From: Labyrinthula sp. Ha | Lineage: Eukaryota; Sar; Bigyra; Labyrinthulida; Labyrinthulaceae | Assembly: GCA_015227615.1 (NCBI GenBank) | Contig: JAALGZ010000027.1 | Span: forward strand, 248,001 to 312,000 | DNA: 64,000 bases | Direction of reading: 5' to 3' | Shown: piece by piece, positions 22,842 to 35,383 of the stretch | Layout of the letters: the number at the start of each line of letters is the position of its first letter | How positions within the stretch are numbered: position 1 is the stretch's first letter | Program-made: the position numbers and the translations under genes | Notes under the pieces: model-generated | Databases searched by the model: none | What the model saw: only the letters and a program-made list of their open reading frames with translations | Told to the model about the DNA's origin: nothing

Positions 22842-23099
22842 TTACTCCGAGACCACATCCATGTTCACGAAATTTTCATCTGGATTTTCCTTACTGACTG
22901 AGGTCATCTTCAGGACTGTCACATAGGCCTTCTTGCCGCCCTCGCAACTGCATTTTGCCTCATCACAGGGTGCTTTACATGCAGTGAGAACCTTGAATTT
23001 TTTAGCTCCCGCCTTTTTTAGAATATGAAGAAGATCAAACGGCGAAACTTTAACGTTGAGCTTTAAGACCCTATCAGAATCAGAACTGTCGCGATACAT
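22842..23099 (-). CDS. Small Cys-containing ORF of unknown origin, 85 residues
   Basis: ATG at 23099 opens an 85-residue frame. Its centre, ACKAPCDEAKCSCEGGKK, holds four cysteines, and an acidic end follows. Codons are richer in G and C at third positions than in the neighbouring genes. It lies directly downstream, on the same strand, of Mutator-like transposase debris and could be that element's C-terminal Cys-rich part or a second gene of it. Equally it may be an independent small gene. No homolog is recognised. Confidence 0.35.
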   Translation of the reverse strand: MYRDSSDSDRVLKLNVKVSPFDLLHILKKAGAKKFKVLTACKAPCDEAKCSCEGGKKAYVTVLKMTSVSKENPDENFVNMDVVSE

Positions 23100-23469
23100 C
23101 TCATGAAGCTAAAGTTAAAAAAGAGTGTAACCTTGGGACCTCCATCTTATGGGAAGATGCCCTACATCGAAATATTGCATCCTATTATGATCAAAATACC
23201 ATGTATAGTACCTTCAAGGAAAACAAAGATTAGTCCACATCTCATGAATGAAACAAGGTACTGTGATCATATCCCCTTCCTTACTTCCATAATATATTTC
23301 ATCTTTTTCCTCCTTGTTGTACCACTTTAATCAAGAAATATGCTGGCTCAATTCTAAAAGTATTCAGCAGTTTCCCCTTCAACTTTCCATGTCATGTGAT
23401 GGCTGAGTGAACAATTACAACCCTTTGCGTAGTGCTGTGGGGAAAAGATGGCACTCTGCGTCAGCTCTC

Positions 23470-24795
23470 AATGATCTTATTCTTTTTTTAGGCTTAGCTG
23501 CTGCGGTTTATCTTGAAACTCAGCAAACATATTCTCAATAAGCTGATCAAGATCCTTCTCTTCATTAAAACTTTTTGTCAACACATCCCACAAGTTAGAG
23601 GTAAACTTATTTTCTTATCATCTCTTAGAATATCTGCAGCTGGGTTCAATGCCTCAAAGAAATGTTTCTTGTAAAGAAGATGTGAGGTATCAATTTACTT
23701 AACAGTACTCTTCTGCACCTTGCTATCATCTGTCATGATCACCTCTACCCTCTTCATATCCAGCATCTTCAAAGCGTTTTTTGACATCTACGCTTGAGTC
23801 ACTTTCTACCATTGTGTATCCAAAATTAATAGCTTCCAGAAAATAATTGATCCCGTAATGGGACAGTACTGGTAATCCATTTTTGTTGATGCTATGGGCG
23901 GTATCTTCTTAGGTATTATCCGCGTATATATTTTTATTTGTTTTGTAGGTCTTCTTGAAAGCCGAGTTCATTTAGAATATTTTAGCTTCTTTGTGATAAG
24001 CCTAATTCAGTTCAAATATATCTCCATGCTCTAGGCATATTTTGCCACAGGTGATTAACCTTTTAATTTTAATATATTCGCTAGAATCAGCTTCTTCTTT
24101 CTCTTTTTTCATAATTCTTTTTGCTGGTATTTTTTCAAGTAAATTTTCAGGAAAATCGCAATTAAGAGTCACATCTGCTTCTGTGGTTTAACTGTCAACA
24201 ACTGCTAAATGCGCAATCATTATAAATTCTTCGACTGTAAGCTCTTGCGCATATTTTTCTAATTTTATAAGCTCTTTTACCTCATGATTGTGATGATTCT
24301 CATTAATTACAATAAAAATGTGCGTAGAAGTGTCAGAATTAAACTTAATATTAACTTCAAATGAGCAATTTCTTGTCTGGAATATATTTTATTTTGTATC
24401 TTTCAAGTCTTTTACAGTTTCAATCCCATTTTAAGGCTCGTTTTTTCATTAAACTAGTGATAAACTTGAATTTTTTACTTAGATATTCCACTGGAAAATT
24501 TGCTAATCACCTCGATAATTTCTCCTGAAATAGAATAGCTTGCTGCAGTTTGTTTTCATTAAGTTTGTTCTAACTTTATTTTGAAGGTTCTTAAAATTTT
24601 CTTTGAAGGTTCTCCCCTTTAGTCACCCCTTCTTTCGTTGTTCTTTTTCAAAAATTTACGTTGGAAGTAGTCCAGAATAGTTTTTCAGTTCCTTTGAATT
24701 TTCACTCAAATACGAAAATGCAATTTCCTGCATCTCTGATTCCAGAAACATAGGGGAAATATTTTTTTGCAAAATTTTCCGGGCAAATTATTTTA
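23470..24795 (-). pseudogene. Decayed Mutator-like (MULE) transposase
   Basis: Minus-strand reading gives protein-like blocks in order, split by stops and shifts. The first is KNISPMFLESEMQEIAFSYL (about 24770-24710). Next come TRNCSFEVNIKF and INENHHNHEV (about 24380-24290), a C ... H-x-H pattern like FAR1/FLYWCH-type zinc fingers. Then NKNGLPVLSHYGINYFLEAI and MVESDSSVDVKKRFEDAGYE (about 23900-23770), and VEVIMTDDSKVQKSTVK, which fits the second catalytic Asp of MULE DDE enzymes. Last are SHLLYKKHFFEALNPAADIL and LWDVLTKSFNEEKDLDQLIE. At least five stops and several shifts are visible, so it is non-functional. Assignment rests on motif order, not on a search. Confidence 0.6.
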
Positions 24796-24799
24796 GGAA

Positions 24800-27700
24800 A
24801 AATTCATGACCCTGAAATCAAATTTCGGCGGCACAATCGTTGTTACTAAAGAGCTACGACACGAACCAGAACATATGTTCTAGCTACTGTAGGACCTGCG
24901 CTCAGATTACAAATACTCAAGAAAAAATCTACGCTTTCTTTATAAGCTTTATTAAGTATCACATTGCTACGGGGATATTGGAAGAAAGTTCAATAACAAT
25001 ATTTTCTGATTAACTACATATTTCCTTATTAAAAAAATAGGACATTGGTGCCTTTAAATACACCCTTTTGGTAACAGAAGAACAAAATCTATAATTCTCT
25101 GCTTCTTTAGTAAATGAACTCCTTAAATTTTCCTTGGATAGCTTTGGATTGCTTAAAAATGAAGTAAGTTTGATGGTTACGCAAGAAAGAACATAGAATA
25201 AGCTGTAATATTTCGGATATGTCATTTTTCAAGCATTATGGGTTTGAACTAAACCATAGCAAGTCTTTTGATACATAGGAATGAAACCATCAAACTGGCA
25301 GATGTGTGCATGATACGACGCTATATTCTTATATACCTTGCGAGAACTCTATGGAAAACAGATGGTGTAGTGATTATCAAAATCTTGTTATATACATTTT
25401 CTGTACACACAGTGCTATTAGTTAACTTATTCTTATGAGAAAATAGACTTGCACTGCTATCAGAAACCACCAAGTACTAGCGTAAGCTAATTAAAAAGTA
25501 TCTAACAACCTAAGAAAATTAAACTACAGGTAATATGAGGGATATATTTAAAATGATGTGTTAAATTGAAAAGAATATTTCCTACAATATAAGGGTCATA
25601 TACAAGTACTTCTAGGAAAAGATTCAAGAGATATTGTATTTGAAAACCAGTCTAATGAATTGGAAGATGGACTATGTGGTCTGATAAACTCGCCAGTAGT
25701 AAGAGCCACAATATCTCTACTTACTAAAGATATATAGAAAAGCAGTAAACAAGACCAAACAACATTTTAACATAGGTTTTCTTAAGCTTATTCACAACGA
25801 CAAATATCAAGGGGGAAATCTGATAACTTGGTCACTACTGTTTAGAGACAGGTTAACTAGATGTCTAGAACTATTGGACACGTATATTAATTTACGGGTA
25901 AGGCACATCTTTGAAAATATCCTGATTCGAATTCAATTTATAAAAAGATTGTTATCTAAGGCATAAAAAAATCTTGCAGGAAAATTAGTTTTACTGTATT
26001 TAAAGGCTTGTGCAAGATTCGTTAGCAAAAGTCTTAGATCAAGAAATTGAAATTTATACAATTTTAAAAAATGGGCTATTTATTAAGAGGTAGTTCTGGA
26101 AACTTATAGATTGAAAAAATCAATGCCCCTTTGCATAGAAGTCTCATTTCCTGAGTACTATTCTATCAACTAATCATTGTATCGTACATGAAAGCATTGA
26201 TCCATTCATAGGACTTGGTGCGGACTATGACTCTTGCTCTACTTACCAATTAGGCAACGTTGAAAATGGTTTTTAATTTAATAATTGGAAGCCCTAAGCA
26301 TGGTAAAAACAAAGGATATGAATTATTAATACAGCCAATGGAATTAGAATAATTTAATAAGTTCGATTAATTTTCCAGTACGTTTATGGATATATATCCC
26401 GAATATACCTTCAGGTTGAGATAGATGGTTCATATATAAACTTCAGTTCCACCAATTTTATTGATGTAGTTAGGAATTTTAGACATTGGAAATAATGTAT
26501 ATTGCTAAATTTATACCTTACCAACAGGGGCTGCATATTTTTTGTTAGCTCAAATATGTAAGGATGCTGGAATCATTAGCTTAAGAAAGCAACTTAGAGT
26601 TTTAGTTATTGTGATACTGGACACTAAGTGTCCAATAAATTTATGAAACTTATAGTATTATGGGCAGCTATGCATATACTTGCTTTGAGAAATAGTAATA
26701 TTGGAAACAGTGTCAAATTTTAGAATTAGTATCGACTAAGTGAGTCTAATAAGATCAAAAATACTATTTATTACGTGGAAAAAGTCAAAAATGGTACGAT
26801 TTTAATCTGAGTAAGAAATATAATAAGAAAATTCTAAGTTTACTGTTAGCGCTAATTACATCAAAATAAACTCCAAGAGAATTGACTTTCAAAAAACAAT
26901 CTGGTTCTCAAGCACACTTTACTATTTAGCCCATAAGAAAATATACAGAATAAGCTTATTTTGAAAGAGCATTAAAAATATACAACAATGGTTGATGTCC
27001 GGATAATAACAAATAAAATAGGATGCAAAGAGGAAACTCATGTACAGTTTTCAATGGGTGATAATGGCTGCCCGGCTCAAGGAGACACTGGAAGTAAATG
27101 CTCTTGCTTACTATTTACTTAGAATCCACAATTGATTACATTTTCTAACACATGAAGTGAACTCTATCAAAAATGTTTTAAAATAGATTGTTTATTTCCG
27201 GAAACTTGCAAAAGACATCAAATATACACACCATAAACATGATACAATATTGTTTCGTAGTACCGCCTTATTATTTAGTGAAACATGGCTATGGCTTTTA
27301 AATAAACGACTTGATGCCAAATTTAATCTAAGAATTCTTGTTTTGATATTTATTTTCTCACTAACAACGTATTAGCAAGCAAAGGAAACACTTAGAAACT
27401 AGACATAATTTTAAGAACACACCAAAGTCTATAAAAATCAATTTTTAATTACTTTTAGTCTGTTCAACAATCTCTAGCTAGAACGCACTCTAGAGAAATT
27501 GAAATAAGCTTATTTCTTGCAACAAAGTCTCTAGGTATTGATTGTTTATTAGAAAACAAACTTAAGAATTGGCTTAAATCGTAAACTTCAATCTCACCAA
27601 ATTAATCGAAAAGATCGATGAAATTGAAACTAAATATGGCTTACTATCTTATAATACTGCAAAAAATTATGAATAAAATAATAATAATACAAATCCAACA

Positions 27701-30700
27701 TACCTGTAGGAAAATCAAATTCAAATTTTAAATAGTTCAAGTGATTTAAGAATAGAGACGGGGTGTTATCTTATAAAAAGATATACAAGAATAATAGAAC
27801 AAGATGTTATATGGACTTGTTCTTATGTTGCTCAATAAAATTCTATTATGGATTTAAAAAATGGAACTTTAATTTCATACATGGCATTAACAAAAATAAT
27901 ATTTTTCTTTGGTGAATAATATCAAGCGATATGCCAATTGAGAATATTTTTAGTTTAATAAAGTAACCATTAATTCGAATGCTAAGAATAATGGGACAGA
28001 CAGGAATAAGCTTTGAGGCATCCAGCGAGATGATGTTAGCATAAATGAATCCATATGGTGAAGAGCTTATACACTCGTAACTTTTTTGGTCAGAAAAACA
28101 TTATTACCTCTCAAAACCCATTTTTTATAGATATAATCTTGCAGATAGAGCTAACACTCAAAGTAAGTTCTGAGAATATTCTCATCTGCAGCAAAGTTGG
28201 AGTGTATAAAATACTAATCTAAATTGTATTAGTTTTAGTTAAAAGCAAGAACGAATAAACATCAAAACACATTGTCAAACGCAGTACTACTGAAAACTTA
28301 ATCTTTAAAACTTACTTCAAACCTGGTAAAATAACCCCCAAATATGGTATGGTCAACCAAGAAGGCTATTCATTGTCTAAAAAGGTCAACACTATATTTT
28401 TGCAGAGAAGAAAGTATAACGATGAAGAACTATGGTTCAATACACTTGAAAAAAGTACAAAAACGACTCTCCCAGAAATTAATATATTGAGATACTTCTC
28501 TATATAGATGATATATTGGAAGTAGTAAACAAATCCAGAGACAATGAATGCACTCATAGAAAAACATCAGAACTCATCATATTAGAGCAGATATGTATAA
28601 GAGTAAATTATGTTGGGTATGAAACTATAAAAGCTGATAACTAAATAATCATTATTGCGGTCAAGTATGTTGAATGAATTGAGAACATTCTTCAGACCAA
28701 TATAACAATTAACAAGATCTTCCTCATACTGTAAACAATTTTTAAGTGTAAAATTCCGAAGGAATGCTCATAGGCTTTGCAAGCTGGTGTAGGACCATTG
28801 TTGGATCCTTATAGCGTATCCAAAAGATTTGCACACCTGAATTCCCCTTTCACGTAAACATAATAGGCCAAGTTGCACAAGAACCTTTTAAGATACACTT
28901 AATTAAACGGAAATTGATTATTAAAAAGTTTGACAACACAGCAAGAAGACTTTTAAATGTTTATAAACACAGTGAAATTCCATTTTACTGAAAGATTTTG
29001 ATGCTTTTACTATCGCTTTCGGCACTGAAAAAATGCATACCCATTAGATGCCAAAACTGAATTAGTTTTTTATACTTTACAAAACGAAAAAAACAGATAT
29101 ACCTAGAGCGAGCTCAACTGGGGCCAAATTGTTTGCGTGCAGTAATGGAATATAACGAATGAGGTTGCTCTAACTAACTTTAGAAATTCCTAATTTAGTT
29201 TAGAAGCACCTAGATTTTGAATGACTAACTTGGGACCAGTGAACAAGTTGGGTGCAAAAGAGTATTCTGGAATTTATCTGATAGATAAAGAATACTAGCA
29301 CTTCTCAATGCTGATATCGTCAAACAAAAAAGAGAAATGGATTATGTTACGGTATAGGAAACAAAACGGATATTTTAACCAAACTAGCTAAAAATAAATG
29401 GTGCAAGGTGGCTATGAGTTTCCTGGTGAAAGAAGAACAAAGTTGTGGATGAAAACTTGAACACGCTAAGGTAAAATAAAGAAAGACGTATAAAATCAAT
29501 ATGAAAACCGGTTAGTTATCTTACACCATGTTCTGTCATATATATATAACTAGAAATGTACTAGTAGCACAGATAGTTAACTAGAAACAGAGCTAAAACT
29601 CACAAGGAGTATTAAAGCAACATAACCAAGTCTTGCAAGAACAGTAGCGCTTCTAATAGACAACAGCTAACATAGTATTAGCATTCATCCATAAGAGTAT
29701 GGGTGCTGGCTAAGGTCTCAATGAGTACTTATTCGTACTTTTGAGGAAGTTTCTGGTGACCGAGTGTCTTTATATCACATTGATTGAGGAATGAGGAGCT
29801 CAAGGAGGTTTTCGCAGTGAGAGATTGCCTGAGTTTCCCGAGTGAGGAAAGTATTTCTTATTGAGGTGATTGACTGAAGAACTCAATGAGTAATGAACTG
29901 GCGAATTGACTGGGAGTTTTCCTCATTTTATGCCCATACATAGAAGTTTTTGCACATAGCCCATATTGTCATAGCTCTCATGGCTAAAAACAAAGTCATA
30001 TAGAGGGAGCTTAATCGCTAAGGAATGGTTGGCCTTATTTTAGGAGCTGATTACACTGTCATAGATCTTACTTACGAGAAATGCTTCATAGGAAGAACAC
30101 CTAAAATCAGCCTTTATGTTAGAGGCAAGCAGCCAAAAACAAAATGATGCACAGGAATTATAAATGCTATGTTTCGCCTCAGGAACCACCATGGTCAAGC
30201 ATTTGGAATTCACTTTTCATTTTTCTCTGTGAGGCTCAAAATAAGTTTGAGCACTTTTTGCAGCTGAATGACTCTTAAGAAAAGTGCAGGGTTAGTAGTA
30301 AGCAAACATTAATGGGTGCAACTCATCTGCAATGAAGATCACTTAGGAATGGACATGGAAACTAGAAGCACTAGTTACCAACAATGCTCCTATTTCCCCC
30401 TTCCATATTAGTTTCTTGAAGGACCTCGTCACCCTATGTTTCTTCGACTATGGTCTGGAGAATGATAATTCATACGTTATTTGTTTTGTTAATAATGCTG
30501 GTGTTCCGATTGACCAGTGCCATAGGATATAAGTTTCAATGGGATCGAAAATTTTCATTTTATGTTATAGTTTAGAAGCAGGGTCAAGGAAAGGCCTTAC
30601 AACAACGGGTTGATGCTTATGCTAATTCCCACACTGTGCTGAACTGCTCAGTATCTGGTAGTAAAATTACTTTCTAGAAGGCGCTTGCAATACTTCTACG

Positions 30701-30985
30701 ACATACATTAGTTTTCTTGTATTCCTTCAACCCAGGATTGCCATTTTAACTAAAATGGAAACTTCTTCAAAGGAGGTATGAAACGAAAATAGTAGCAAAG
30801 GAAAACGATAAAAAGCATATCTTATGGCAGCATAGATGTTAAAATATCAAATAGATATGCAGGTCCCTTTTGTAGAAATAGTTCTCGTTCTTAAATACAA
30901 ACAAAAGATTTACTACCATCAATCTAAAACAAATAATACCCTAACACAAGTAAAGAGTTCCTACTCACAAATTCCAATATATTTA
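24800..30985. other. AT-rich gene desert
   Basis: About 6 kb without a supportable gene. Open frames rarely exceed 70 codons and show no motif. No tandem array, rRNA, tRNA or intact mobile element was noticed. Confidence 0.6.
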
Positions 30986-33900
30986 TCAGTCACGATTACT
31001 CTTCTTTAATGTAGTACCAAACATAGCTGCAAGCTTCAGAACACCTCCTACTCGAGGCATCGTCTTTTTCTTTGAACTCGTGGAACGCTTTCCAGTACCC
31101 TGTTTGGTACGGTTACCAGGATCTGGTTTAGGTTCCATTTCAATAACCTGTTTTTCGACCATTGCAGGCGAAACATCAGATAAAATATTCTTCTTCCTAA
31201 AAGTTTTTGATCTTGCCTTGAACAAGCTCTTTCTTCCCATGGAGGCAATCTTCTTCACGGCATTTCCTGAGCCTCTGCTGTGTTTCGAAACCTTAGTATT
31301 GGATTTACTTCTTGACAAGACAGTTTCCACACCATTGTGCTGATCTAAAGCTGGCGAACGTCTAAGCTTACTTCCGCTTTTGGAAGATCCAACATGCTCT
31401 GCCCTACCTTGACGCATAAATCTGCTAAGCTGACTCTCCTGTACAGGATCTGCATTTTTCTGTAAAGTCTCATCGCTCAGGTCGACATCATCTAGATCAG
31501 TAAAACGAGAATCGTTCAGAAATTCATTCTCTCCATCAAAGGCAAAAGCATAATCTATTTGCTCCCAATTATCGTCTGCTGCTTCATTAAGAATATCCAT
31601 ATCAAATAATCCTTCAGCTGAACCCAGCTTACTCTGTCTGAACTCGTTTAGTCGATCAACAGCACCCGGCACATTACCCTGCTTTCGGAACAACGAACTA
31701 CCAGGTGTTGTTTGTTTTCTATTGTAATAACTTAATAGCGTATTTCTCATGGCGTTGTTTCCATAATCTGTGACAGAATATTCAGACAAGTCTTCTTCAT
31801 AAACATGCTCTTCAAAATTGCCCAGCTCCTCTTCGAATAGCTCCTCAGCTTCTTCGCCTCCTTCTGCAAGATCATCAGCAAACTTAAGTAATTCCTCAGC
31901 TTCCCGTCTTTCGGCCTCTTCTCTTAAAGCATCTACGCGTAACCGGGCAATATATGCTCGCCAATGAGTTTGAATTTTGGTTGCGCAGATTCTGTGAATG
32001 ATTCTATCCTCAAGGTAAATCCGAGCTAGAAAATGACGCACAGCCTTTTGTATTGTCCGTACACTTCGAACCTTCCTGAAACTTATTAGAAACATGGAGA
32101 CTGTAAGCAGTTTCACCGTCCTAACCCTTAACAACTTCTTCTTCAAGTATCTCTGCATTTTTTTCTTAAGCTTGTTTTGCTTTTTCCTTTGGGCCTTTTG
32201 CGTCTTAGCTTGCTCAATCTTCAGACCACTTTTTAGTATCTCCTTAATCTTGTCAAGTTGGCTATGCTCCAGAAAAATCCGGGTAGCTCCTAACCTATAA
32301 CTACTCGGATCAATGTTGAATGTATTTAATAGTGCAGCGACGTACATTTTAGTTCTATAAGTGTTATCCCTATGAGTAAAATATTTATCATCTACTTCAT
32401 CAAGCGGTAAAATTTCTTCGTAGGTGTTCATAAAACTTGGGTATGGAATCTTAGTAGGCAATCCAGATTTCAATATAGACACGGAGTCATAAATACCCAT
32501 ATTCTTAAGTTGATCACTAATGTACTTTGGCTCAAAATATCTTTTTCTGCTCTGGTTCATCGATGCTTGCTTAGCTGCATAACTTGTCAACTTCCTGTTA
32601 AATAAAGATTGTGTGTTCGCTAAATTCCGTTGTGCAGCGTATTGTGTTAATCTCCGCTTCTTGTTAAAGGACACGGTTTTAACTCGCACAGTGTTCAATA
32701 GCTTATCATACTTGGCATTTAATATACCTTCATCTTCCTCGTTTGGATTAAAATATAAGCTTGGATTGGGTTTGACACATCTAATATAACTGCAGCCAGT
32801 TTGATTTAACGTTGTTTTCAGCTCCTCGATTTGTTGAGAAAACATTGAAACAACAGTTTTCTTCTTATTAGTTTTCTTCTTAAATTTTCCTCCTTTATTT
32901 TTTCTAATGTTCCCACTGTTTGCATTTTTTCCCTGTGCCGATCTCTCTCGAGAGAGAACAGGAAAACTTTGTACAATTGGATGTCTCGAATATGTAAAAA
33001 GCTGTTCAACATCAACCGGGAGGGTTTGATCATTCTTTTCAAGAAAGGTTCCAACCGTGTATGTTACGGTACTAGAATAATGTCGAATTATAAAAGATTC
33101 CTGTCTCTTAGAAGGATGCGGCTCAACATATGCAGTATTTCCATTTTTTCTCTTTTTAGAACAGCTCTCTTGTATTTTGCTTAATAGTTTTTTCTCTGTA
33201 GGTTTGGTTGATTGCAGAGCTGTATCCATAATGTCAAATATTCCATTTTTGCCTTCGAATAAAGACAAACATACTTCGTACTTTGCTTTTGTATCTTCAA
33301 TTCGTTTCATTTCTTTTTCTTGCAGCATGAGCCCTTCTTGCATATATACCTCACTTTCACCAATCAGAACTTCTCTGGTAAAAAGAGAGAGCAAAACTTC
33401 GTTTGCATAGTTAATTAGCAACTGTTCAAACCCATTCTTTTTGAATGATTCAAATCCAAAAACATCTAATACTCCAATAAAAGCGCAAATATCTCGACTA
33501 GCGGAAGATTTCTTTTCTTCACTGTTTTTCTTCTGGGAAAACAAGTCAGGTTCTCCATCAAAAGCTTCATTAACAAGTCCCTCATTTAATTTTCCAACGA
33601 TGTAGTCAAACAACAGAGCATAGAGATCCTTAGCAAGTGCATCTCTTCTTCTTGAGGCGGCAAAAGCATCCAGAGGACTTTTCAATCTCTTACCAGCCAC
33701 ATAAATAACCTTGTACAATAAAATTTCCTCCAGTGCTTTTTCCTTGATGTACAACAACTTTGCAGCTAGAGCAAGTGCATCATAGCTAGAGTTTCGACGA
33801 GTGGCTCTGTTAATGAAAGCAAAAGAGGATCTCCCACTGGCAGATCCAGATTCATATCCTCCCATTCGTGAAAATCTGCTTTCTGCAAAACTGCCGTCAG

Positions 33901-35383
33901 GCATACTTTCAGTAGTATTTCTTCTTTCATATAGTTCACTTGCCCTATTTCCTAAGTTCATTCTCATGCTGCGTTTCATCCGGGATATAGATCGACGGCG
34001 CTCCAGTTCATCCTCTTCAAGACCCCCGCTCTCATGCCCCTTTATTCCCAGTATGTCATCATCATAAAATTCCACATTTCCAAGATGTAAGATAGCAGCC
34101 ACAATCTGAAATATTTTTATGTTCTTCACTTTAAGCTTAGCCATTGCCAGAGCCGTGGTTAACTCTACTACACCAATCCGATCTTGATCAGCTTTTGTAA
34201 ACTTCTTACCACCAGCAAGGTACCGAAATTTGTACCCAGCTTCTTCAAACCCAAGATGCCGGGCTAGATTCCTATTCTTATAGGTAAGTAGTTGATAAAA
34301 AATTCTGTAATTTTTCTCCCCAGGTTCCTGGTATGAAACTCTGGATCTTTCGAGAAGATAAGTTGTAATTGAAGCTCCAGAAAGGGATAGATCATCAGAG
34401 TTACCGTCAGATTGATACTTCAGTTTTAAAAATTTTCCAAATCGAGATGAATTTGGGTTCCTCAAAGTTCGAGCATTACCAAAAGACTCCAAAATTGGAT
34501 CTGCGCCTATTAACCTATCCTGAAAGTCATAAACAGCAGATTCTTCATCCTCAAAATCCCCATAGTCAAGGTATCCTTCACGTTCCACTAAATAACAAAC
34601 GACTCTTTTCGACGCTTCTGTTTTTCCAGATCCACTTTCTCCAGAAATGACAATACTTTGATTCACTAAACCAAAAGATTTAGCGAAATTGCTCTCCCCA
34701 TTTTCAAGACTAGCTTTCGATGGGGACAACTTCTGGTTCCTTGTTTTCTGGGCGCTCTGTAGCCTTCGTAACTGAGACGCAGCGAAACACATTTTTCTGT
34801 ATGCCCTGTCTGCAACCGTAACTGGATGAGGTAGATTTAAAGAGCGTGAGTCTTCGGTTGGTTCCGGGACTTTGTGTAATGGGTTAATCGAAACAAGAAC
34901 GTTGCCAATAAAGGTGTACGGCTTATCTTCTTTTGCGCGGAGTTTCAAATTTTCAAGAATAGCTGGTTCATGGGTAAAATGGAGATCCGTCATGTCATCC
35001 GCTGTTTTTGAATTAGCGGGTAGACAAGTAGATTTTGCTTTGTCGAGATCAATAACCTTGACAGTTCTTAGTATGTCATTTGTTTGTACTTTTACGTGGT
35101 TTCCCCAACGCTTAATCACTCGTGCATCTTTCCACTCCTTTTCAGGTTCTTTAACAGCTTCTGCTTTTTTCTTTGAAACTCTGAAGGACCGCCCAGCTTT
35201 TTTGTCCTGTTTTCCACCTAGAAGTTTTTCTTTACCTTTCAAGTTCTCTTCAGCAGATTCTTTGTTCAGAAGGATCCAAACTCGAGAGCCTGGTTGAATT
35301 TTGCTTCGAACGCCGTCGTTTTCGTTGGTGTGAGGATCGTGCGCTTCGTTACAGGCTGAGCACCAGACTTCAAACAATGCCAT
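30986..35383 (-). CDS. Myosin heavy chain, unconventional, 1,465 residues (paralog 1)
   Basis: This is an actin-based ATP-driven motor encoded in one exon. Residues 7-18 hold a C-x2-C-x3-H-x2-H cluster. An SH3-like N-domain follows (about 30-120), then the motor. Seen directly: P-loop GESGSGKT (248-255), switch I NPNSSRFGK (309-317), switch II DVFGFE (640-645), and the strut/actin region YIRCVKPN. An inserted block of about 60 residues precedes YISDQLKNMG and the converter. One or two IQ-like light-chain sites follow (about 1110-1155: RTIQKAVRHFLAR, TKIQTHWRAYIARL). The tail is acidic, then Ser/Lys-rich, without a long coiled coil, so the protein is probably non-filamentous. The upper 50K region also carries a long basic/Ser insertion (about 450-525). 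The ATG at 35383 was preferred over one 15 nt upstream because the paralog begins at the matching residue. I cannot assign a class. Confidence 0.95.
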   Translation of the reverse strand: MALFEVWCSACNEAHDPHTNENDGVRSKIQPGSRVWILLNKESAEENLKGKEKLLGGKQDKKAGRSFRVSKKKAEAVKEPEKEWKDARVIKRWGNHVKVQTNDILRTVKVIDLDKAKSTCLPANSKTADDMTDLHFTHEPAILENLKLRAKEDKPYTFIGNVLVSINPLHKVPEPTEDSRSLNLPHPVTVADRAYRKMCFAASQLRRLQSAQKTRNQKLSPSKASLENGESNFAKSFGLVNQSIVISGESGSGKTEASKRVVCYLVEREGYLDYGDFEDEESAVYDFQDRLIGADPILESFGNARTLRNPNSSRFGKFLKLKYQSDGNSDDLSLSGASITTYLLERSRVSYQEPGEKNYRIFYQLLTYKNRNLARHLGFEEAGYKFRYLAGGKKFTKADQDRIGVVELTTALAMAKLKVKNIKIFQIVAAILHLGNVEFYDDDILGIKGHESGGLEEDELERRRSISRMKRSMRMNLGNRASELYERRNTTESMPDGSFAESRFSRMGGYESGSASGRSSFAFINRATRRNSSYDALALAAKLLYIKEKALEEILLYKVIYVAGKRLKSPLDAFAASRRRDALAKDLYALLFDYIVGKLNEGLVNEAFDGEPDLFSQKKNSEEKKSSASRDICAFIGVLDVFGFESFKKNGFEQLLINYANEVLLSLFTREVLIGESEVYMQEGLMLQEKEMKRIEDTKAKYEVCLSLFEGKNGIFDIMDTALQSTKPTEKKLLSKIQESCSKKRKNGNTAYVEPHPSKRQESFIIRHYSSTVTYTVGTFLEKNDQTLPVDVEQLFTYSRHPIVQSFPVLSRERSAQGKNANSGNIRKNKGGKFKKKTNKKKTVVSMFSQQIEELKTTLNQTGCSYIRCVKPNPSLYFNPNEEDEGILNAKYDKLLNTVRVKTVSFNKKRRLTQYAAQRNLANTQSLFNRKLTSYAAKQASMNQSRKRYFEPKYISDQLKNMGIYDSVSILKSGLPTKIPYPSFMNTYEEILPLDEVDDKYFTHRDNTYRTKMYVAALLNTFNIDPSSYRLGATRIFLEHSQLDKIKEILKSGLKIEQAKTQKAQRKKQNKLKKKMQRYLKKKLLRVRTVKLLTVSMFLISFRKVRSVRTIQKAVRHFLARIYLEDRIIHRICATKIQTHWRAYIARLRVDALREEAERREAEELLKFADDLAEGGEEAEELFEEELGNFEEHVYEEDLSEYSVTDYGNNAMRNTLLSYYNRKQTTPGSSLFRKQGNVPGAVDRLNEFRQSKLGSAEGLFDMDILNEAADDNWEQIDYAFAFDGENEFLNDSRFTDLDDVDLSDETLQKNADPVQESQLSRFMRQGRAEHVGSSKSGSKLRRSPALDQHNGVETVLSRSKSNTKVSKHSRGSGNAVKKIASMGRKSLFKARSKTFRKKNILSDVSPAMVEKQVIEMEPKPDPGNRTKQGTGKRSTSSKKKTMPRVGGVLKLAAMFGTTLKKSNRD

